DNA from: Candidatus Peribacteraceae bacterium
GTDB taxonomy: Bacteria; Patescibacteriota; Gracilibacteria; Peribacterales; Peribacteraceae
Direction of reading: 5' to 3'
Length of the DNA stretch: 64,000 bases
NCBI GenBank assembly: GCA_028703445.1
Contig: JAQVMW010000007.1
Location: 18,935 to 82,934, forward strand
The position numbers were made by a program, and so were the translations under genes. This document shows positions 9,649-19,176 of this stretch, piece after piece. The first letter of the stretch is position 1, and each line of letters starts with the position of its first letter. Below the pieces are notes generated by a model that ran no database searches, was not told where the DNA came from, and saw only the letters and a list, made by a program, of their open reading frames with translations.

Positions 9649-12600
9649 TTAACGGACGATGTCCGCCTCCAGCATGTTGTTCCCCTCATTGCTCTCCTGG
9701 GTCTGGTTCGTCTGATCGACCGTCGCGCGGATCCTTTGAGCCTGCATAGGAATCAATCCCGAGGAGATCGTCAGGATGCGCGGATAGGCGGTGTCTGCAG
9801 GATCCAGAGCGCTGTTGCCGGTGGATCCGAACAGCAAATGTGCGCTGCCCGCAGCGTCGATCCACTCGAAGCGCATCTCTGCCTTGTTCGATGGAACGAT
9901 GACAGTGCCGATATTGGCGAGGGTGTAGCTGAAGTGCGTGCTGTCGGGCATGGAGAATTGTTTCAGCCAGAGATCGGGGAGTCCTGCAGCAGCGCTTGAA
10001 CTTTGGCTCGACGCCTGACGGGACACAGACGAAGAAGACGATGCCGCGCGTGAGGAAGAGCTTAAGGATCGGGAGGAGGCAGAGGATGTTGCGCGCGAAG
10101 AGCTGGAGGATGCGCGGGGCATATCTACGCCTGTTGCAGAGTAAGAAGCCGAAGTGGAGGCCGCAGAGCGGGGATCCACAAGGAGGTACATCCATCCGCA
10201 ATTGTCGTTGTAATTGCTTTCGGGGGCGATATGATGGTCATTGACGCAGGCCGTCACGCGGTGCGCACCGGGAAAGACGTTTTGCGGCAGATCGTCCGTC
10301 GCATAGCGCGTGCTCCAGCTGAACGAGAACTGTCTGTTGGGGTTCAGCGGAGGAATCACGCGTTCCAGCGAGGAGGTGAAGATACGGGTGCTGTCATTGA
10401 ATTCGTAGAATTGCAGGCGGACGAGCGCTTCGGCGGAGCGCACGCGACCGATATTCTTCACTTTCCCCATCGCTCCCCACTGATTTCCCTCTGTGATCGT
10501 CGTCGGTGAGGTGACGAAATCGACGATCGTGAGGTTGGCTGCATTGGTCGAGGTGCTTGCGGTACTTGCTGTAGAAGAGCGTGCCGAAGAAACTGCAGAA
10601 GACGACCGTGCAGAAGACCTGCTGGACGAGACGGCGGAAGAAGATCTCGATGACGAGGAAGACGATCGTGAAGAAGAGGAGAATGACGAGCTCGATCGGG
10701 AGGTCGATGCCGGAATCGTTACCATCACGTACTGTGATGCGTTGTTGCGCTCATTACTTTCTGTGACGTCGTGCGCAAGGTCCGCGTAGGACCGGAATTG
10801 CCAATCTCCTGCGTCGAACGGCCTGTCGGTCGAATATTGTCCAGCGTTCGTCCATGTCACTTCTCTTGTCTCATCCGCTCGCAAGCCGGAAATTGGCTGT
10901 CCAACTCCGAGGAAGTTGCCGACGCCGTTGCGCCGGGCATCGAGGGAAACTTCGAGCGTCGTGGTGGAGGTCGCTCCAATATTCTGAACAATTGCACGAG
11001 CATTCACTCTTCCGTTCCCCGACGGGGTGACAGTCAGAGAGGTGACGACGTAGTCGGAAAGGGAAACCTGAGAGGATGTGGAGGATGACGAACTCAATCG
11101 GGAGGTCGTGGAGGACCGCGCTGACGATCGGGCAGACGATACTGCAGAAGATCTACGAGAGGAGATGGCAGACGATCGTTCGGAAGATCGTGCAGAGGAA
11201 ACAGAAGACCGTGCTGACGACCTTGAAGAAGCAGCGCTCGAAACGAACGATCTCACACTCGATGAGCGGGAGGCAGCCGAAGTGGTGGTTCCGTACTGAG
11301 GAATGATCACCGTCATGGGCGGGTAACAGTTATTACCCTCGTTCGTTTCGCGGAGACTTTCCCATACGTCCGCACAGATGTGGAATTCGTAGGTACCGGG
11401 AGTGTAGGGCAGACCGGAGTAGTCTGCGAAGTTCGTCCAATTCATCTCTTCCTCTGCCTCGGGGCGAAGTGCCGAGACGTAGCGTGCCTGCATGATCCGC
11501 GTCCACGCTGTCACGCCCTGTCGGCGGTACTCCAACGCGGCATAGGAGTAGTTCTGGGAATTTCCGTTGCCACTGTTGCGCACCACAGCCCAGGCGTTGA
11601 TCCGGCCGTCGGTGCCGCTGGGCGCGACATTCATAGAGGAGATCACGTGATCCGGGAGGCCGGAAGTAAGCGCGCTGGACACGGATGATCTCTGGCTGGA
11701 GGCCACGCTCGAACGGGCGGTGGAAGCAGCGGAAGAGGCGCCAGCCGCAGTACCCTGTGCGGTGAAGGTGATCGATTTGCAGTCGTTTGCGGCATTGCTG
11801 TCCGCCGGACTGTCATTTTCATTGTCGATGCAGGCAGTCGCGCGATGCGTGCCAGTGGTTAACGTCCAGCCGTTCCGCGGCGCGAGCACCGAGCTGCTCC
11901 ACACGGCGGTGTCCGTCGCGTTCGTCGAGAGCGGCTTGATGCCGTAGGTCATCACATCCCTGACGTTGTCGATATCCAGACGCGCGTGTGCCCACTCGTT
12001 TGTGGATGCTCCAGTATTCTTCACGACAACCGTCATGGCATAACCCGTTGTGTCCTGATAGAAGCGAAGATCCTGTAGCGAGAAATCGGGAACGGCGACG
12101 CCCGCCTGCGGGCCTTTCATCGCGAAGGTGATTTGTTTGCAATTATTCGCCGCGTTGCTGTCCGCCGGATCCCCATTCTCGTTGTCGATACAGGCGATGG
12201 CCGTGTGGTATCCCTCCGTCCCGACCCAGCCGTTCTTGGGTGGCAGAGAGGCGCTGCTCCACACGGCGGTGTCCGTCGCATTCGTCGAGAGCGGCTTGAT
12301 GCCGTAGATCATCACCCCGCGGACACCATCGATATCCAACCGCACCTGCGCCCATTTTGAGGTGGAAGCGCCGTTATTCTTCACGGCCACGGTGATGGCG
12401 TACGCCGTGGCATCCTGGAAGAAGCGCAGATCCTGCAGCGAGAAATCGGGGGTCGCACTCACGGAGCTGGCCCGCGAAGAAGTGGCGCGGGAGCTCGCAG
12501 CGGAAGAGGATGATCCTCCGACGGGTACTGTCCGGAATACCAACGTGGAGCAGTCATTGGAGGCATTGGCATCGTATCTGTACGCCTCCACGTCTGTGCT

Positions 12601-13029
12601 CGACGGAAGATGGAGACACACCTTCATGGCATGGGTGCCGGCAATCCGCGACCACCTGATAGGAGGAGTGGCACCCGATGTTCCCCATTGGACAATGTTG
12701 GTGGCACCTACGGACAATGCTCCGACGATGTTGAGTGTGGAGGTGTAATCCCAGGTGCCATTGTTCCCCTCATCGATTTGCAATTGGACGAAATCACGAT
12801 GCGTCCCTCGCGTCTGTCCCACGTTCCTCACCCGGCCGTGGAAAGAAACTTCCTCGCCGGCTTCCGGGAGAGCGGGGGAGACAAACAGATTTTCCACGGC
12901 GTAGTCGGGGAGAACGCTGCTCGTCTGTGCCTGGAGAGGGGTGCGCCCATTGAAGAGCACGGTTCCGGCGAAGACCGCCGCGAGAGAAAGGTAGACAGAC
13001 AGGAGTGTCTGCATGCGCGATGGGACCAT
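9649..13029 (-). CDS. secreted multi-CARDB surface protein with Ser/Arg-rich linkers
   Basis: N-terminal signal-like segment; repeated CARDB-like modules separated by SSRSSARSS-type linkers. Confidence 0.75.
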   Translation of the reverse strand: MVPSRMQTLLSVYLSLAAVFAGTVLFNGRTPLQAQTSSVLPDYAVENLFVSPALPEAGEEVSFHGRVRNVGQTRGTHRDFVQLQIDEGNNGTWDYTSTLNIVGALSVGATNIVQWGTSGATPPIRWSRIAGTHAMKVCLHLPSSTDVEAYRYDANASNDCSTLVFRTVPVGGSSSSAASSRATSSRASSVSATPDFSLQDLRFFQDATAYAITVAVKNNGASTSKWAQVRLDIDGVRGVMIYGIKPLSTNATDTAVWSSASLPPKNGWVGTEGYHTAIACIDNENGDPADSNAANNCKQITFAMKGPQAGVAVPDFSLQDLRFYQDTTGYAMTVVVKNTGASTNEWAHARLDIDNVRDVMTYGIKPLSTNATDTAVWSSSVLAPRNGWTLTTGTHRATACIDNENDSPADSNAANDCKSITFTAQGTAAGASSAASTARSSVASSQRSSVSSALTSGLPDHVISSMNVAPSGTDGRINAWAVVRNSGNGNSQNYSYAALEYRRQGVTAWTRIMQARYVSALRPEAEEEMNWTNFADYSGLPYTPGTYEFHICADVWESLRETNEGNNCYPPMTVIIPQYGTTTSAASRSSSVRSFVSSAASSRSSARSSVSSARSSERSSAISSRRSSAVSSARSSARSSTTSRLSSSSSTSSQVSLSDYVVTSLTVTPSGNGRVNARAIVQNIGATSTTTLEVSLDARRNGVGNFLGVGQPISGLRADETREVTWTNAGQYSTDRPFDAGDWQFRSYADLAHDVTESNERNNASQYVMVTIPASTSRSSSSFSSSSRSSSSSSRSSSAVSSSRSSARSSSAVSSARSSTASTASTSTNAANLTIVDFVTSPTTITEGNQWGAMGKVKNIGRVRSAEALVRLQFYEFNDSTRIFTSSLERVIPPLNPNRQFSFSWSTRYATDDLPQNVFPGAHRVTACVNDHHIAPESNYNDNCGWMYLLVDPRSAASTSASYSATGVDMPRASSSSSRATSSASSRSLSSSSRAASSSSSVSRQASSQSSSAAAGLPDLWLKQFSMPDSTHFSYTLANIGTVIVPSNKAEMRFEWIDAAGSAHLLFGSTGNSALDPADTAYPRILTISSGLIPMQAQRIRATVDQTNQTQESNEGNNMLEADIVR

Positions 13030-13114
13030 AGGAAGGTGGGGAAGTGTGTTTTATGTATATTATAGAACGATTGCCTCATTTATACCAGATCCCCTTTTGC
13101 TCTCGGCAGAGAGG

Positions 13115-15532
13115 TTAAACGGCTTCCCGTAGTGCCCGTATTTGTGACGCCGAGAGGATGTGTGCCAGTTCCTCGTCCTTTATCTCCTTCAGGGCTTCGA
13201 GTGAACCGAAGCGTTTCAGGAGCTTCACCTTAGTCTGCGGCCCGATGCCGGGAATGGAGTCCAATACAGAAAAAACGGCGCGTTTCTTCGCCCGTGTTTC
13301 GCGGTGCGCGTTGGCGAAGCGGTGTGCTTCATCACGCAGGCGCATGAGGAGGAAGCGCGCGGGCGAATCTTTTGCAAAAGTGACGGGGTTTGGATTCCCC
13401 GGGACGAAGATTTCCTCTTCCTTCTTTGCGAGTCCGATGACGGGAATCGGCTGATGCAGTTCCTCCAGGATTTCCAAGACCGCGCTCAGCTGGCCCTTGC
13501 CGCCGTCGATCAAGAGGAGGTCGGGCAGAGCGGAGAGCGAAGAATCGGCTACATGTTTGGCCACTTCGAACATCATGAGAACACAGGACGTATTCTTCCC
13601 GAAGCGCTTCTGGCAGCGCCTCATTTTTTGCAGTACGGGCGCAGGCGCCGTCTGAATCACGCGGAAGCCGAGCTCGGCGTAGTACGCTTCGAGCGGGGGA
13701 TCGGTGACCAGGTACACCTTGCCCCGCTTCACGGACTTGAGGAGCTTATGGATGATGAGGCGGCCGAGGGAGTGTCCGCGTTCGTGCCGGTCGACGAAGA
13801 GCGAAGCGAGCTCCACAGTATTGTCTTTGTGGCGGTGCAGCCGGCCGAAAGCGATGATTGTCCCCGCGCGTTCCGCCACCAGAAATTCTTTGAATGTGAT
13901 GCTGGCACAGTCGAGTCCCGCGGAAGGATGACGCATCATCTTCTCGATGGTCTTCTGGTCCGCCGTGCGCGCTCTGCGGATCGTGATGCCAGTGTTCTTG
14001 AACATTTGTTCTTCGCGCCTGGGGTCCTGCATCAGGTGGAGTAAGCGCCTCTTGATCACTTCTTTAAGCGCGCGGTAGTCATCGATTTCTCCTTCGCGGA
14101 TGGTTTTGAGGGTGAACGATCGGTACTGATCGTTTTTTGGCTTGCCATCAACGAAAACGGACATGCTCCCGACCGTTTCGGTGCCACTTAAATGCGAAAT
14201 ATCGTACCCCTCAATGCGCTTGGGGGCGGTCGGCAGGCCGAGTGTCGTCTTCAGTTCCTTCAGAGCGTCCGACACGTTGCGCGCGGCGGCCTCCCAGCTG
14301 GTTTCGAAGTGCTGCACTTTCTCGCACGCGTTCTCTTCGGCGAGGCGCAGGAGCGCGGGAAGCTTCCCACGCTCCGGGATACGCATCGTCACCTTCGATC
14401 CCCGGCGCTCCGAGAGCCACTCTGTGAGGAGTTTGGGATCCTCGATATTCTCGGCGAGGATCAGGAGCGGCGGCACGTCCGGAGCATCCACGTAGTACTG
14501 CGGCAAAAATTGCGTGAGGGCATCGGCTGCATTTTCCGCATGACCAAGCAGCGTAAACGATGACTCGTCGATCACTTTTCCGTTCCGTTCTTTCAGCAGC
14601 ACGACGTGCACGCGGTTTCCCTCCACGGCGACGCCGAACACATCGGCATCCTCGCCCGAAGTATCCGAGACGATCTGCTTCTCCGAGAGGCGCTGGATCG
14701 TCTGCAGCGCGTCACGAAGTTTTGCCGCCTGCTCAAACTTGCGTTCACGCGCAACGGCTTTCATCCGCGCCGAGAGGAGGGCGAGAGCATCCTCAGTTTT
14801 CCCTTTTAGAAAATCGATCACACCTTCAATCGCCATCGAGCCGTAGGCATCGGGCGTCACGCAGCCGATGCAGGGGCCGCAACACTGTTTGATGTGGTAA
14901 TCGAGGCAGGGCGTGGGGCGGTCGCGATGGGTGACCCTCACCCCTACCCCCTCTCCCTCGGTCCCTCCCCCGCGGGGGGAGGGAAGTTTGCCTGTCACAG
15001 GCTCAATTCCCATCTTGCACGTGCGGTACGGAAAGACGCGCCTAAGCAGCGTGAGGGTGTCGCGGATTTCGAATGCGCTGACGTACGGACCGAAGTATTT
15101 GGCCTTGCCTGCCCGGCGAAGCCCGAAGGGCGACGTCGGGTCTTCCGTCGGCTTGCGCACGAGGTCGATGCGCGGAAATGGCTCCTGTAGCGATATTCGC
15201 ACGTACACGTAGTTCTTGTCGTCCTTCATCAGCACGTTGTATTTGGGCTTCTTCTGCTTGATGAGATTCGTTTCGAGAATGAGCGCCTCAAGCTCCGAGT
15301 GGGTGACGGTTACCGAGATGTCGGCTGCTTTTTCCATCAGTGACTGCTTCCAGGGTCCGAGTTGTGCCTCCTTAGTGAGGTAGCTCGTCACGCGCTTACG
15401 CAGGTTCAGGGCTTTGCCGACGTAGAGCACGGTGCCTTTGGCATCGAGCCAGCGGTAGACGCCGGGTTTCGTCGGCAGTTTCGCAACGCGCTTCTTCAGC
15501 TCCGATTCCTTTGGATTCTTCTTCTTGGGCAC
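13115..15532 (-). CDS. uvrC: UvrC excinuclease subunit carrying an internal GNAT domain
   Basis: GIY-YIG (KPGVYRWLDAKGTVLYVGKALNLRKRV), YFGPY, CLDYHIKQC, RIEGYDISHLSGTETVGSMSVF, LIDGGKGQL, HhH SIPGIGPQT; likely GTG start at 15532. Confidence 0.9.
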   Translation of the reverse strand: MPKKKNPKESELKKRVAKLPTKPGVYRWLDAKGTVLYVGKALNLRKRVTSYLTKEAQLGPWKQSLMEKAADISVTVTHSELEALILETNLIKQKKPKYNVLMKDDKNYVYVRISLQEPFPRIDLVRKPTEDPTSPFGLRRAGKAKYFGPYVSAFEIRDTLTLLRRVFPYRTCKMGIEPVTGKLPSPRGGGTEGEGVGVRVTHRDRPTPCLDYHIKQCCGPCIGCVTPDAYGSMAIEGVIDFLKGKTEDALALLSARMKAVARERKFEQAAKLRDALQTIQRLSEKQIVSDTSGEDADVFGVAVEGNRVHVVLLKERNGKVIDESSFTLLGHAENAADALTQFLPQYYVDAPDVPPLLILAENIEDPKLLTEWLSERRGSKVTMRIPERGKLPALLRLAEENACEKVQHFETSWEAAARNVSDALKELKTTLGLPTAPKRIEGYDISHLSGTETVGSMSVFVDGKPKNDQYRSFTLKTIREGEIDDYRALKEVIKRRLLHLMQDPRREEQMFKNTGITIRRARTADQKTIEKMMRHPSAGLDCASITFKEFLVAERAGTIIAFGRLHRHKDNTVELASLFVDRHERGHSLGRLIIHKLLKSVKRGKVYLVTDPPLEAYYAELGFRVIQTAPAPVLQKMRRCQKRFGKNTSCVLMMFEVAKHVADSSLSALPDLLLIDGGKGQLSAVLEILEELHQPIPVIGLAKKEEEIFVPGNPNPVTFAKDSPARFLLMRLRDEAHRFANAHRETRAKKRAVFSVLDSIPGIGPQTKVKLLKRFGSLEALKEIKDEELAHILSASQIRALREAV

Positions 15533-15556
15533 GGGACTATCATGCCATGAAACGAG

Positions 15557-15623
15557 GAAATAGAGGATTGAAAGGAAATAGAAGAAATAGAGGATTGAAA
15601 GGAAATAGAAGAAATAGAGGATT
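15557..15623. repeat. 27-bp tandem repeat, about 2.5 copies
   Basis: Unit GAAATAGAGGATTGAAAGGAAATAGAA. Confidence 0.9.
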
Positions 15624-15729
15624 TTCTCTTCATGCCTCTTAGCAGCCGATCTTTTATTTCCTTTCATTCTTTTATTTCCTTTATTTCTTTTCTCTACGCC
15701 ATCATTACTTTTCGGTCTACGATATCTCC

Positions 15730-16533
15730 GTGTCTGCGCAGCCGCTTGTCTCGGCCATCATCGTCACCACCTGGTCAGCGCAGGATGCAGTGAAGTGCGT
15801 GCGGGCGCTTCTGCAGCAGACCGTTGCGAGCGACATTGAAATTCTGGTCATCGACAACCATTCCGAGGATGACAGCATCGGCACGCTGCGGGCGCATTTT
15901 GGCCATCATCCGCATGTCCGGCTGCTCGAATCCAACCGCAATCGCGGATACGGTGCGGGCAACAACTACGCGGCGAGATTTGCCAGCGGCGAGTATTTGT
16001 TGATCATCAATCCCGATAACGAGCTGGAGCCGACGGGTGTGGAGCGCATGGTGCAGATGTTCCGGGCGGATCCTTCCATCGGCATTCTCGCGCCGAAATT
16101 GGCGTATCCCGATGGACGGGTGCGCGAGTCCGCGCGGGCGTTCCCCACGCTCTTCGATGTCCTGATCAAGCGGACATTCCTGCAGCATATTTTCCGCCAG
16201 AGGCTTCGGCACTACCTGCAGACGGATGTGCCGGATGCTCCCGTCCGCGACACAGATTGGGTGGTGGGGGCGTGCCTCTTTTTCCGCAAGGATTTCTTCG
16301 ATCAGCTTCAGGGGTTCGATGAGCGGTTCTTCCTCTTTTTCGAAGATATGGACTTGTGCCGACGCACGCATCTTAAGGGCAAGCGGGTGGTTTTTGCTTC
16401 CTCTATCGTGGCGCGGGATCGCAGGCAGCGCCTGAGCGGAGGGGGCTTCTTCTCCCTTCTCCTGCGCAGGACGGGGCGCATTCACATCGCAAGCGCACTG
16501 AAGTACTTCTGGAAATGGAGGTCGGAGGCTTGA
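15730..16533 (+). CDS. glycosyltransferase family 2
   Basis: VSAIIVTTWSAQDAVKCVRALLQQT, VIDNHSEDDS, NPDNEL, FFFRKDFFDQLQGFDERFFLFFEDMDLC. Confidence 0.88.
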   Translation: MSAQPLVSAIIVTTWSAQDAVKCVRALLQQTVASDIEILVIDNHSEDDSIGTLRAHFGHHPHVRLLESNRNRGYGAGNNYAARFASGEYLLIINPDNELEPTGVERMVQMFRADPSIGILAPKLAYPDGRVRESARAFPTLFDVLIKRTFLQHIFRQRLRHYLQTDVPDAPVRDTDWVVGACLFFRKDFFDQLQGFDERFFLFFEDMDLCRRTHLKGKRVVFASSIVARDRRQRLSGGGFFSLLLRRTGRIHIASALKYFWKWRSEA

Positions 16534-16652
16534 GAGGTTGAACCTATCTGGCTTCCCTAACCTTTCAAACTTCTCCAACCCCAATAGAATCCCCAAAAAG
16601 TCCTTGGTACAGTTGACCATATCTCCCTCCTCCCGTACCCTTTTCGGGCTTT

Positions 16653-17354
16653 ATGGAGATGGTTGTGCTTAAAGCAACGGCCCGGGGGGAGCAGTCCCCC
16701 AAAGAGCTTCGGCGTGCGAACGGTGTTCCGTGCGTGTTGTATGGCAATGAGGTAAAGAATACCCAGGTGCAGTGCGTCTCGATCGAGCTCACCAAGGCCT
16801 TTACCAAGGCAGGTGAGAACACACTGGTGGATCTGGATATCGACGGCAAGAAAGTTCCGGTGCTCTTCCACGAGCTCCAGTACGATCCCATCACGGGGCA
16901 CATCACTCATGTGGATTTCTACGCGGTGAACCTCAAGAAAGAAATCGAGGCTCCGGTGCCGATCCGCTTCACGGGCGAGGCCCTGGCGGTGAAGGAATTC
17001 GCCGCAGTCATCGTGACGGTGCAGAACCACGTGACGGTGCGCTGTCTGCCGATGCTCCTGCCGCACGATATCGAGGTGACGCTGAGCAAGCTCGCTCAGG
17101 TTCACGCTGTTATTAAGGTGTCGGATCTCATTGTCCCGGCGGGAGTGACCATTTTGGATAGCCTTGAGACGGTGCTCGTCACCGCGCAGGAGCAGCGGAA
17201 GGAGGAAGAAGTCGTGGCAGCTCCGGCGGCCACGGTCGAAGGAGTACCGGCCGAAGGAGTGGTTGCCGGTGCGGAAGGCGCTCCGGCAGCGGAAGGCGCT
17301 CCGGCAGCTTCGGCAGCTCCGGCCAAGAAAGAGAAAAAGGGGAAGGACGAGTAA
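16653..17354 (+). CDS. rplY: 50S ribosomal protein L25/Ctc
   Basis: LRRANGVPCVLYG, FHELQYDPITGHITHVDFYAV, C-terminal CTC domain. Confidence 0.9.
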   Translation: MEMVVLKATARGEQSPKELRRANGVPCVLYGNEVKNTQVQCVSIELTKAFTKAGENTLVDLDIDGKKVPVLFHELQYDPITGHITHVDFYAVNLKKEIEAPVPIRFTGEALAVKEFAAVIVTVQNHVTVRCLPMLLPHDIEVTLSKLAQVHAVIKVSDLIVPAGVTILDSLETVLVTAQEQRKEEEVVAAPAATVEGVPAEGVVAGAEGAPAAEGAPAASAAPAKKEKKGKDE

Positions 17355-17373
17355 GCAATTCATTCTTGTTTCG

Positions 17374-18408
17374 ATGCACAAACGTCTTCTTACCAAAGCG
17401 CAAATTCGTTCACTGGGTGTCGCGGTCGGTATTGTCTTTGCGGTATTCTTCGCGAGCGCTTTTCTCGTGCGGCTCATCGTACCGGGATCATCCGCTTCTC
17501 TGTCCGGTTGGGAGCCTGCACGACATCGACAGTCGGGGAGTGCTTTCAGTGACGCGACGATTCTTTCTAAACTGCGGATTCCCAGCGACGTGCCGCGCAA
17601 GCGCCTGCTCGCGGTGATGATCGAGAACCACGAGAGCGCACGTCCGCACCAGGAGGGCATCGATGATGCGCTCATGGTGTGGGAGTTCCCCGTGGAAGGG
17701 TTCATCTCGCGTTTCGCCGTTGTATTTGACGCGGATAATCTGCCCAAGCGCATCGGGCCGGTGAGGTCGCTTCGGCCGTACTTCATCGATGCCCTGCAGC
17801 CGCTCGTCTCGACAGTCATTCATGCCGGTGCGAGTCCCGAGGCGTACGCAAAGGCGCGTCGCGGCGACATTGCAGCCATCGATCTCCTCTCGCATTACGG
17901 CAGCGCGGAGCGCGACGAAACGATTCCCGAGCCGCACAATCTCTTCATCCAGAGTTCCGAAATCATGAAATTCCCCGGTGAACCGATTACAGAAACCCCT
18001 TGGCCGCCCTATGCAATCGGCGGCGGAGTCAGCGTGCCGGAAGCACTCACGGTGAAGCTCAATTTTCACAATCCCGACCACGACGTCGTCTACCATTACT
18101 CCCGGATCAGGGATGCCTACGTGCGCTCCAGCGGTTCCGTTGATGATCAGGGTCATCCGCGCAATGTCCTCGTGCTCGAGATGCCTGTGACGGGGGTCGG
18201 CGAGGTGGGACGTCTGACGATTCCGGTGACAGGCAAAGGCCGTGCACTCCTCTTCAGCGGGGGAAAAGTGCAGGAAGGATTGTGGCGCAAGAAAGGTCTG
18301 ATGAGTTCCTTCGTCTTCGAGACAGAGGATGGTTCGCCGCTCCTCTTCGCTCCCGGACAGACGTGGGTGACGTCGCTTCCCGGTTTTGATCGGGTGAAGT
18401 GGGAATGA
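17374..18408 (+). CDS. DUF3048 (YerB-like) protein
   Basis: N-terminal TM; LLAVMIENHESARPHQEGIDDALMVWEFPVEG and RIGPVRSLRPYFID. Confidence 0.8.
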   Translation: MHKRLLTKAQIRSLGVAVGIVFAVFFASAFLVRLIVPGSSASLSGWEPARHRQSGSAFSDATILSKLRIPSDVPRKRLLAVMIENHESARPHQEGIDDALMVWEFPVEGFISRFAVVFDADNLPKRIGPVRSLRPYFIDALQPLVSTVIHAGASPEAYAKARRGDIAAIDLLSHYGSAERDETIPEPHNLFIQSSEIMKFPGEPITETPWPPYAIGGGVSVPEALTVKLNFHNPDHDVVYHYSRIRDAYVRSSGSVDDQGHPRNVLVLEMPVTGVGEVGRLTIPVTGKGRALLFSGGKVQEGLWRKKGLMSSFVFETEDGSPLLFAPGQTWVTSLPGFDRVKWE

Positions 18409-18412
18409 AAAT

Positions 18413-18527
18413 TTCGTGGAAGGGCAACCCTTGGTTTCCCTCCCACGAACCCACCCTTCCTTTAGAGGTTTGTCCTCCAGCGCTGGGGCCCGGCGCAGCC
18501 ACCCAGCGCTTCGGACAGCTTGTTTTA
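18413..18527 (+). ncRNA. repeated two-hairpin 3' element, copy 1
   Basis: H1 TTCGTGGAAGGGCAACC...; H2 TGTCC-tcc-AGCGCTGGG...CCCAGCGCT-tc-GGACA. Confidence 0.65.
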
Positions 18528-18659
18528 TTGACGAGTCCCTTCCGGTTTCACTTTTCTGCCCGCATCTTTGCTTTGCCGATCTTCATCTCTTTGTAGCGCT
18601 TCACCCGGCTTCGTCCGTCGAGACTACGCCGAGGTTTTGCTGTGTTCTCTGCATACGAA

Positions 18660-18995
18660 CTACTCCGCTTTTCGGGCCTTTGTTTTGGCGAGCCGCTTCT
18701 CTTTGTACCGCTTCAGTTGCGGTTCCAGTTTTTCGATGCAGCGGTCGAGTGCCTCGATCATATCGGGCTTGCGCGATTCCGCACGCAGCACTTTTTCGGG
18801 CAGCTCCACGGTGACGATGACCATGATCTGATCGCGTTCTTTTCTCGTTTTCTGCCGTTCCACCTCGAGGCGGATGGCCGACGCGGCATCCTTCACGCGC
18901 TTGCAGTAGGTGGCGATCTTGCCGATTTTGCGCGCCACGGTGGGCAGTTCCCTGCCCGTGAAGCTGAAGTTCTTCTCGAAGTGCTGGATGTTCAT
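18660..18995 (-). CDS. hpf: ribosome hibernation promoting factor HPF/RaiA
   Basis: Short HPF-fold protein MNIQHFEKNFSFTGRELPTVARKIGKI...EALDRCIEKLEPQLKRYKEK. Confidence 0.75.
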   Translation of the reverse strand: MNIQHFEKNFSFTGRELPTVARKIGKIATYCKRVKDAASAIRLEVERQKTRKERDQIMVIVTVELPEKVLRAESRKPDMIEALDRCIEKLEPQLKRYKEKRLAKTKARKAE

Positions 18996-18997
18996 GA

Positions 18998-19020
18998 TAG
19001 GGTTAGGGTTAGGGTTAGGG
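18998..19020. repeat. telomere-like (TAGGGT)n microrepeat
   Basis: tagggttagggttagggttaggg, 3.8 copies. Confidence 0.95.
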
Positions 19021-19176
19021 AGTACCCCTCTTCGCTCCTAGCGGAGCTTCGTGGGGCAGGGGAGGTAGGAAATGTGGTCTTTGCACTCTAGCAGATACCG
19101 CCATTCTGTGCGCGTTTGGAGGTTGAGGGAAATGGGGTTTTTGTGGTAGAATAGTAGTAAATTCCCCAAAACAAAC

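Noticed and set aside
15557-15623. CRISPR array
   Set aside because: Direct tandem units without spacers; no CRISPR arrays or cas genes seen in the window
16557-17819. 420-aa minus-strand ORF across rplY and the DUF3048 gene
   Set aside because: Antisense to two well-supported CDSs
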